Source: Planctomycetaceae bacterium UBA969 (GTDB taxonomy: Bacteria > Planctomycetota > Planctomycetia > Gemmatales > Gemmataceae). Taken from it: a DNA stretch of 7,186 bases. The stretch is taken from positions 7,863-15,048 of the forward strand of contig DBCB01000130.1 of NCBI GenBank assembly GCA_002303765.1, read 5' to 3'. Numbering within the stretch: the first letter of the stretch is position 1; each line of letters opens with the position of its first letter. Shown here one piece after another: positions 1-5,282 of the stretch. A program made the translations under genes and the position numbers. The notes under the pieces are model-generated. The model made no database searches. It worked only from the letters and a program-made list of their open reading frames with translations, and was not told where the DNA came from.

Positions 1-1729
1 GCTCAGACAATGTAACCCCACCTTTACCATAAAAAACAAAAGCTAATATCAAGCCTGCAAAACCAGAAGCAGTAGCAAAGCCAACTGTCAACCAATCATG
101 ATCATGGTGTTCTAACAAAACATAACCAGGGGTTTTCCCTAAAAATTTCTCGATTGATAAAGGTGTAGAATTTGAAAGAACAAACCCGATTCCAATTGCA
201 AAAACAGATAAAAGCAACAAAGGATATGTCATCGATTTCGGGGATTCATGAACTTCACCATGACATTCCTCAGGAAGTTTTAGGACACCCCAGAATGTAA
301 GAAAATAGGCTCTAAAAGTATAGAAAGCTGTTAAAAAAGCAACAAAGATTCCAGTGGCCCACATTAATATGTAGAACCAAGGATAATTGGAATGCTTTGA
401 AGTTTCATGGATCACACTCAATATCTCATCTTTACTCCAAAAACCAGCAAACGGAGGCAAGCCAGCCAACGCTAACGCCCCAAACAAGAAACCAATATGT
501 GTTAAAGGAAGAACCTTTCTTAAACCGCCTATACGTCTTAAATCGATTACATCATGCATAGAGTGCATAACGCTTCCTGCGCTTAAAAAAAGCAATGCTT
601 TAAAAAAGGCATGGGTTAATAGATGAAAAATCGCTGCACTTAGCGCCAACATTGGCAGAGCAGATTTAACATCAATACCGGCTCCCAATGCCATGAACAT
701 ATAACCAAGCTGGCTCATTGTAGAATAAGCAAGTATTCGTTTTAAATCGGTCTGAGTTAGTGCAATCAAAGCCGCCAAGAGACTGGTAAAAGCTCCAATG
801 CCAATAACAACCATTTGCACTTCGGGAACTGAAGCAAATAAAGGCATAAATCTAGCAAGAAGATAAACGCCTGCAGTAACCATAGTAGCAGCGTGAATAA
901 GGGCACTTACAGGGGAAGGGCCTTCCATCGCATCTGGCAACCAAACATGAAGAGGAAATTGAGCAGATTTCCCGCAAGCTCCTAGAAACAATAAGAAGCA
1001 AGCCAAGCCAACACCAGAATCATAATTCGAAAGTGTTAATAGTCCGTCAAAATCAAGTCGATATCCTGAAGAAACCCAGAGTAAAGCAAAGCCTAAAAAC
1101 AACGCAACATCACCAAGTCTGGTAACTAAAAATGCTTTTCGAGCAGCCTTGCAAGCTGAAGGCTTTTCAAACCAGAAACCAATAAGCAAGTAACTGCAAA
1201 GCCCAACGCCTTCCCAACCTGCATAAAGCAATAGTACATTATCAGCAAGAACAAGAATTAACATGGACCCAAGAAAAAGAGAAACAGACGCAAAAAAGCG
1301 AGGGTAACCAGGATCAATATGTCCATGATGGTCTCTCATGTATCCTGTAGAAAATACAGCTATGAGAGTACCTAAAAAAGTAACCATAACTATCATTGCG
1401 GAGGAAAGAGGATCTAGCCTAAGGCTGAATTCAGCCTTCAATGATCCTGCTGTCTTAATGTTTTCACCGACAAGATTTGGGTCACCAGTGCGAAACCATT
1501 CAAAATAGGAAACAGAAACAGAGGAGGGGTTTGATATATCGTTGGATTCAACAGCCTTAATCACATCGTTAAGAACAACTAAAGATAAAACAAAAGAAAT
1601 CAAGCCTGCAAAAATGCAAGGTAAATGTGCCTGAGAACGAAGAAGGCTTGGGCCAATAATAAAAGTAATAAATCCCGCAATAATAGGAATTACGGGGATC
1701 ATCCATAAATACGCCATAGCATCATACAT
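1..1729 (-). CDS. nuoL: NADH-quinone oxidoreductase subunit L, N-terminal 576 residues (cut by window edge)
   Basis: This reading frame is open from an ATG at 1729 to the left edge with no stop (576 residues visible). NuoL (ND5 homologue) is the distal antiporter-like proton pump of complex I. I translated it by hand and met no frameshift. Diagnostic parts are LLLYAGWEGVGLCSYLLIG with the pump glutamate E173 (E. coli E144); GKSAQFPLHVWLPDAMEGPS with K254 (E. coli K229); SALIHAATMVTAG with H279 (E. coli H254); HAFFKALLFL with K377; and FWSKDEI with K433 (E. coli K399). Compared with E. coli, about 25-30 residues are added before E173, mostly in the soluble loop at about 60-104, and about 10 more near 350-362. 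The missing C-terminus should hold the last helices, including the long lateral helix. His-rich loops occur at 134-137 and 541-544. The ATG overlaps the nuoK stop (ATGTATGA) and has AGAGGA upstream. nuoM is expected to follow to the left. Confidence 0.97.
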   Translation of the reverse strand, partial: MYDAMAYLWMIPVIPIIAGFITFIIGPSLLRSQAHLPCIFAGLISFVLSLVVLNDVIKAVESNDISNPSSVSVSYFEWFRTGDPNLVGENIKTAGSLKAEFSLRLDPLSSAMIVMVTFLGTLIAVFSTGYMRDHHGHIDPGYPRFFASVSLFLGSMLILVLADNVLLLYAGWEGVGLCSYLLIGFWFEKPSACKAARKAFLVTRLGDVALFLGFALLWVSSGYRLDFDGLLTLSNYDSGVGLACFLLFLGACGKSAQFPLHVWLPDAMEGPSPVSALIHAATMVTAGVYLLARFMPLFASVPEVQMVVIGIGAFTSLLAALIALTQTDLKRILAYSTMSQLGYMFMALGAGIDVKSALPMLALSAAIFHLLTHAFFKALLFLSAGSVMHSMHDVIDLRRIGGLRKVLPLTHIGFLFGALALAGLPPFAGFWSKDEILSVIHETSKHSNYPWFYILMWATGIFVAFLTAFYTFRAYFLTFWGVLKLPEECHGEVHESPKSMTYPLLLLSVFAIGIGFVLSNSTPLSIEKFLGKTPGYVLLEHHDHDWLTVGFATASGFAGLILAFVFYGKGGVTLSE

Positions 1730-2147
1730 GGCTTGCATCCTCTTCTTTGGCAGGCCTATGACCAGCTACAGGTAATGAAGGCATCGGTTGAATTTGATAA
1801 GAATCAACCAACAATATTTCTTGGTCTTCATTTGGCTCAAGATCTTCTTCACGCAAATCCTGCCATTTGCTTACATCAAGGGAATTTTTAGCGCGGTAGA
1901 GAATAACAATTAAAGCGAGGGCGATAGCAGCTTCGCAAGCTGCAACTGAAAGTATAAAAAGGACAAATGATTGTCCCTGGAGATTGCCTCTAAATCTCGA
2001 GAATGCCAAGAAGTTAATTGCAACCCCTTGAAGCATCAGTTCTGCGCTTAAAAACATTGTGATCATGTTTCTACGAGAAACAAAACCGATGAGTCCGATG
2101 CAAAATAATATTGCACCCAAGATCAGATATATTTTTAAATCTAGCAT
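1722..2147 (-). CDS. nuoK: NADH-quinone oxidoreductase subunit K with C-terminal tail (141 aa)
   Basis: NuoK (ND4L homologue) is a three-helix proton-path subunit between NuoJ and the antiporter-like subunits. Three hydrophobic segments are visible at about 4-22, 29-50 and 60-84. The two key membrane glutamates fall at the same numbers as in E. coli, E36 (in FLSAELMLQ) and E72 (in AACEAAIALAL), and the R25-R26 pair of the first cytoplasmic loop is kept. The core is therefore intact from residue 1 and the start is secure, although the only upstream Shine-Dalgarno-like element (GAG, 11 bases away) is weak; the 2-base distance from the nuoJ stop suggests coupled translation. Family members are about 100 aa. 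Here residues from about 98 to 141 form an extra hydrophilic, acidic tail that should be cytoplasmic. The 3' end overlaps the nuoL start by 8 bases. Confidence 0.96.
   Translation of the reverse strand: MLDLKIYLILGAILFCIGLIGFVSRRNMITMFLSAELMLQGVAINFLAFSRFRGNLQGQSFVLFILSVAACEAAIALALIVILYRAKNSLDVSKWQDLREEDLEPNEDQEILLVDSYQIQPMPSLPVAGHRPAKEEDASHV
1738..1743 (-). promoter_or_regulatory. Ribosome binding site of nuoL inside the nuoK end
   Basis: AGAGGA on the minus strand lies 8 bases before the ATG at 1729-1727, within the last codons of nuoK. It supports that ATG over the in-frame ATGs at 1717 and 1702, which would be too far away from it. Confidence 0.55.
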
Positions 2148-2149
2148 TG

Positions 2150-3205
2150 TTATGAACTCACTTTCGTTGGCAATTGGCGAACAATAACAATCGCACCAAT
2201 CGTGGCAACTAAAAGCAACAACCCCGCCAATTCAACTGCTATCAACTGATCGGAGAAAAGTAGTTTACCCAAGAATGTTGTATTATCAGCAGGCATTGCT
2301 GGCCTCCCCGATTGATCTTTTCGTATCTTGCCCAGTGGTAAACTTGGATCAGCACCAGAATTACCAGCCATAGCTATAGAGGGCCTTAATAAAGGTCGGT
2401 ATTTTAAATACTCGGTTCCAATACTAACTAAAGAAGTAAGGGCAGCTTTAATTTCAACAATATCATCTGATTTGTTAACCATTAGTGTGCCATTTTTTTG
2501 CACATCAACTTCAATTCTTTCCACCCAAATACCGCTTCCACCTAAAGCATTTTTAAGTTTAGTAACCACATAATTGTCACCATTGATAACTTTGGCTTTT
2601 AACTCAGAAAGATTATTAATGCTAAGTGCTTCCTGTGTTTCATTAACAATAAGTTCAATTTCATTAAGATTACTAGGAAGCGACTGGGAAGAAAACGAGG
2701 CAGTAAGAATTGAAATCATAGAACCCATTAAAATAAAACCTGTAACTGAAGCAAGAAAAGGTTCACGGCTTTCAGAATCTGCAAGATCCGCATTATGCTG
2801 ATTAACAAGCATGAGAAGAAAAAGGAAAGTAACAATAATAGCACCAGCATAAACAATAATATTGGCAGCCATAACAAAAGGGGCTGCAAGAAGAAGAAAA
2901 ATCCCACCCGTGCTGGTGATTGTCAAAGCAAAGCAAATAGCGCCGTGGGCAGGGTTTTGGGCAACTATCATAAGGCAAGAACCAACAATCGCAAAAAATG
3001 AAAAAACACAAAATAGCACTAGTTCAGGATTAAATGAGTAAGTGGTAAAAATTTGAATAGCGGAAATAATTAAAGCAATACAACCAGCACCATAACCAAT
3101 TAATCGACTTGAGCCAGAAATTCTTTTTGGCAAACAAAAGTAAACCGCAAGCCACCCAAAGAGTAGCGAAAGGTTTGTCAGGGTCATCCAAGATTGGTCA
3201 TTCAT
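2150..3205 (-). CDS. nuoJ: NADH-quinone oxidoreductase subunit J (enlarged, 351 aa)
   Basis: NuoJ (ND6 homologue) lies between NuoH, NuoA and NuoK in the membrane arm and takes part in coupling quinone chemistry to proton pumping. The family core is at about 61-170: a first core helix running into MIVAQNPAHGAICFALT, then GGIFLLLAAPFVMAANIIVYAGAIIVTFLFLLMLVNQ (100-136), with the conserved tyrosine-glycine-alanine bulge region at Y119-G121. The last helix is recognisable at about 320-343 (VELAGLLLLVATIGAIVIV). Usual length is about 165-200 aa; this one has 351. The excess is an N-terminal extension with two likely membrane helices (about 11-25 and 33-52) and a polar stretch of about 145 residues (172-318) between core helices 4 and 5. 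nuoK begins 2 bases after its TAA, so translational coupling is likely. Confidence 0.94.
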   Translation of the reverse strand: MNDQSWMTLTNLSLLFGWLAVYFCLPKRISGSSRLIGYGAGCIALIISAIQIFTTYSFNPELVLFCVFSFFAIVGSCLMIVAQNPAHGAICFALTITSTGGIFLLLAAPFVMAANIIVYAGAIIVTFLFLLMLVNQHNADLADSESREPFLASVTGFILMGSMISILTASFSSQSLPSNLNEIELIVNETQEALSINNLSELKAKVINGDNYVVTKLKNALGGSGIWVERIEVDVQKNGTLMVNKSDDIVEIKAALTSLVSIGTEYLKYRPLLRPSIAMAGNSGADPSLPLGKIRKDQSGRPAMPADNTTFLGKLLFSDQLIAVELAGLLLLVATIGAIVIVRQLPTKVSS

Positions 3206-3212
3206 TAAAATA

Positions 3213-3218
3213 CTTCCC
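3213..3218 (-). promoter_or_regulatory. Probable ribosome binding site of nuoJ
   Basis: GGGAAG on the minus strand lies 7 bases before the nuoJ ATG at 3205-3203. It is a weaker match than those of nuoI and nuoH. The 54-base nuoI-nuoJ gap around it shows no hairpin followed by a T-run, so I see no sign of an internal terminator. Confidence 0.4.
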
Positions 3219-3259
3219 AGCCAATAAACAAAACAAGAAATAACTATTTGGACAAATTA

Positions 3260-3856
3260 CTAAGTTTGCATTGAGGAAGATCCTGTTACCCCACGAGAGG
3301 CTGGTTCACTAGCAACACCCAACCTACCATGAGTTGTACGAACGGGATCAGTTCCCATAGCAACTGTTTTATCAAAAACACTCAAAAGTTTTTCTTTATT
3401 GAAAATCATTTCTTCACGGCTATGACCTGTGAGATCATAAAGAGTGGTAAGTTCAATAGCATCAACAGGGCAAGCCTGCTCACACATTCCACAGTAGATA
3501 CAACGAAGTTCATCAATAACGAATACTTCAGGATATTTTTCCCGATCCGGCCAAGGTGATGGAGCAGCAACGATATCAATACAATGTGCGGGGCAAGCGG
3601 TAGAGCACATATAGCAGGCAACACATTTAACACGGCCCTCATCATCCCGGTTAAGGCGATGAACACCACGGTAATTAGCAGGTAAATTTGGTCTTTGTTC
3701 AGGGAATTGTTGAGTTACAACATCTTTAGAACTAAACAGAGTATTACCCATATGGGTTAAAGTTGTAACCATACCAGTAAAAATCGCAGGTAAAAAAATC
3801 TGGTCCATCACTCCGAATTCAGGAGATTTAACCCAAGATATTTCTTCAGCCTTCAT
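3260..3856 (-). CDS. nuoI: NADH-quinone oxidoreductase subunit I, 2x[4Fe-4S] ferredoxin-like
   Basis: NuoI binds clusters N6a and N6b, which carry electrons from the NuoG chain towards N2 in NuoB next to the quinone site. Two ferredoxin motifs are complete: C78, C81, C84, C88-P with C92, and C119, C122, C125, C129-P, each with CxxCxxCxxxCP spacing. Residues 1-50 are amphipathic to moderately hydrophobic and should lie on the membrane against NuoH, as is usual. NYRGVHRLNRDDEGRVK (61-77) is the family lead-in to the first motif. Length is 198 aa, against about 180 in E. coli; the excess is a Ser/Gly/Thr-rich tail (about 173-198). A strong AAAGGGG site precedes the start. The wording around the clusters (AHCIDIVAAPSPWPDREKYP) is the best hint of a Planctomycetota-like source. 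nuoJ starts 54 bases downstream, the widest gap in the window. Confidence 0.97.
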   Translation of the reverse strand: MKAEEISWVKSPEFGVMDQIFLPAIFTGMVTTLTHMGNTLFSSKDVVTQQFPEQRPNLPANYRGVHRLNRDDEGRVKCVACYMCSTACPAHCIDIVAAPSPWPDREKYPEVFVIDELRCIYCGMCEQACPVDAIELTTLYDLTGHSREEMIFNKEKLLSVFDKTVAMGTDPVRTTHGRLGVASEPASRGVTGSSSMQT

Positions 3857-3861
3857 ACCAA

Positions 3862-3868
3862 CCCCTTT
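3862..3868 (-). promoter_or_regulatory. Strong ribosome binding site of nuoI
   Basis: AAAGGGG on the minus strand ends 5 bases before the nuoI ATG at 3856-3854, within the 28-base gap after nuoH. It is the clearest Shine-Dalgarno sequence in the window and fixes the nuoI start. Confidence 0.65.
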
Positions 3869-3884
3869 AAATACCAGAAAAAAC

Positions 3885-5252
3885 TTATCTGCCTAAACTT
3901 TCAAATCGAATTTTCGAATCCTGTTGAACAGAATACCCCGCTCCATGGCCTAGGTATGGAACCTTGGTTTTGGTGGAAGCAGCAGATGGCTTAGAAATCC
4001 TTAAACCAATAAATCCGGACCCTAGCAAAACTGCTAGAGATACAGGACACATCAACCAAATTGATTCCTGACCAATTGGTTTAAAATGAATAATAAATAC
4101 TAACATGGTGAAACTAGCTAAAGAAATCGGAAGCATTATCTTCCATGCAAGGTGCATAAGTTGATCGAACCGAAACCTAAGTATCGTCCACCGAATAAGC
4201 ATGTAGAAAATTATAAAGCCAACGGTCTTACCAGCAGCAATTGCAAATTTAAGAGCAATTCCAAAAACAGAAAAGTCATTAGGATCGGTAATAAACGGCA
4301 AATGCCACCCACCAAAAAATACAGCCATCATAAGAAAGCTAGTTGTAATCATGTGGGTGTATTCACCAAATAGAAAAAGAGCAAATTTCATTGAACTGTA
4401 TTCAGTGTGATAACCACCAACTAATTCTTGCTCAGATTCAGGTAAATCAAAAGGAAGGCGATTACATTCAGCAAAAATTGAAGTTCCAAAGAGAACCATT
4501 GCCAATGGTTGAAACAAAACATTCCAGCCATGATCTACCTGGTGCTGAATTATTCGTTCAAGATTAAGTGAACCCGTTACAAGAACAACCCCTAGTACAG
4601 ATAACCCTAGAGGAATCTCATAACTGATTAACTGCGCACTCGAACGTAATGAACCCAAAAGACTATATTTGTTATTAGATGACCAACCACCAAGAATCAC
4701 ACCATAAACCCCTAAACTACCGATTGCAAAAACCAAAAGTATCCCAATATCAACATGCGGAGCAAGCACAAATTGAATGTGAGAATTATAGTTTTTAACC
4801 TGATCTTCAAATGAAACAGATTTATTTTCCGCGGCATGATTCCTGTCAGCAATCATCACAGAATCATACTCAACTTGGGTGGATGGCCAAACCGCAAGTT
4901 TATAAGTGGGAGAGTTTTGACGATAATCAACAAGGATCGGGGAAGGACTCGTCGGACCAAAAGGCACCACCGCCAAAGCCATAAAAGCGGTAATTAGAGC
5001 GATAGCTGGAGCAATCATAAAAAAAAGCTTATCAACATATTTTGGGATCATCTCTTCTTTTAGAAGCAATTTAACCCCATCGCATATAGGTTGCAGAATG
5101 CCATAAAATGCACGATTAGGGCCAACTCGATCTTGAACCCAAGCGGAGATTTTACGCTCAACCAAAATAAGGTAGGCTACCCCGCCGTTCAAGCAACCAA
5201 GAACTGCAGAAATCAAAATAACAGTAATTAGAAGCGAAAATTCCAGACTCAT
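3885..5252 (-). CDS. nuoH: NADH-quinone oxidoreductase subunit H (enlarged, 455 aa)
   Basis: NuoH is the membrane subunit that joins the peripheral arm to the membrane arm and forms the quinone cavity. Signatures (numbered from the ATG at 5252): LVERKISAWVQDRVGPNR at about 30-47 after the first helix, the DGVKLLLKEE helix near 58-67, GVYGVILGGWSSNNKYSLLG near 181-200, and AECNRLPFDLPESEQELVGG at 261-280 followed by the acidic quinone-loop segment. These are diagnostic of the family. At 455 aa it exceeds the usual 320-350. About 60 extra polar residues lie at roughly 101-165 between the second and third helices, and an extra hydrophobic helix (about 398-417) plus a polar tail is added at the C-terminus. 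The ATG at 5273 would add seven residues (MVFERTG); I prefer 5252 because AAAGGA sits 5 bases upstream. It is followed by nuoI after 28 bases. Confidence 0.96.
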   Translation of the reverse strand: MSLEFSLLITVILISAVLGCLNGGVAYLILVERKISAWVQDRVGPNRAFYGILQPICDGVKLLLKEEMIPKYVDKLFFMIAPAIALITAFMALAVVPFGPTSPSPILVDYRQNSPTYKLAVWPSTQVEYDSVMIADRNHAAENKSVSFEDQVKNYNSHIQFVLAPHVDIGILLVFAIGSLGVYGVILGGWSSNNKYSLLGSLRSSAQLISYEIPLGLSVLGVVLVTGSLNLERIIQHQVDHGWNVLFQPLAMVLFGTSIFAECNRLPFDLPESEQELVGGYHTEYSSMKFALFLFGEYTHMITTSFLMMAVFFGGWHLPFITDPNDFSVFGIALKFAIAAGKTVGFIIFYMLIRWTILRFRFDQLMHLAWKIMLPISLASFTMLVFIIHFKPIGQESIWLMCPVSLAVLLGSGFIGLRISKPSAASTKTKVPYLGHGAGYSVQQDSKIRFESLGR

Positions 5253-5257
5253 TCCAG

Positions 5258-5263
5258 TCCTTT
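5258..5263 (-). promoter_or_regulatory. Ribosome binding site that decides the nuoH start
   Basis: AAAGGA on the minus strand ends 5 bases before the ATG at 5252-5250. The same 5-base spacing is seen for the strong nuoI site. The alternative ATG at 5273-5271, 9 bases after the nuoG stop, has only a TTTAGG sequence 3 bases away, too close to work well. This site lies inside the longer reading frame and favours the shorter protein. Confidence 0.6.
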
Positions 5264-5282
5264 CAAAAACCATAAACCTAAA

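Noticed and set aside
96..105. Ten-base palindrome CATGATCATG
   Set aside because: It lies inside nuoL codons for a His-Asp-His stretch; repeated CAT/GAT codons produce such a palindrome by chance.
387..626. Open frame on the + strand (79 codons)
   Set aside because: It lies wholly opposite the conserved core of nuoL, has no recognisable domain and no convincing ribosome binding site.
1..1729. nuoL as an Mrp-type antiporter or hydrogenase membrane subunit
   Set aside because: These are homologous to NuoL, but its position directly after nuoH-I-J-K and the NuoL-type motifs make complex I the clear assignment.
2328..3001. Three consecutive open frames on the + strand opposite nuoJ (2328-2573, 2574-2801, 2795-3001)
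   Set aside because: They are low-complexity antisense translations of nuoJ; the minus-strand frame is clearly the conserved membrane protein and continues through all of them.
2802..3011. Cysteine-rich 69-codon frame on the minus strand within nuoJ
   Set aside because: A shifted frame of nuoJ; its cysteines come from TGC/TGT produced by reading hydrophobic codons out of frame.
3206..3259. Possible internal promoter or terminator in the widest gap (nuoI-nuoJ)
   Set aside because: I see neither a stable hairpin with a T-run nor a convincing -35/-10 pair; A+T-rich patches here match the general composition.
3329..3669. Open frames on both strands inside nuoI (3329-3559 +, 3406-3669 -)
   Set aside because: Both overlap the two complete ferredoxin motifs of nuoI in other frames and have no family features.
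4152..4373. Basic 73-codon frame on the + strand
   Set aside because: It lies opposite nuoH helices; the Lys/Asn/His-rich composition is the expected antisense of an A+T-rich membrane gene.
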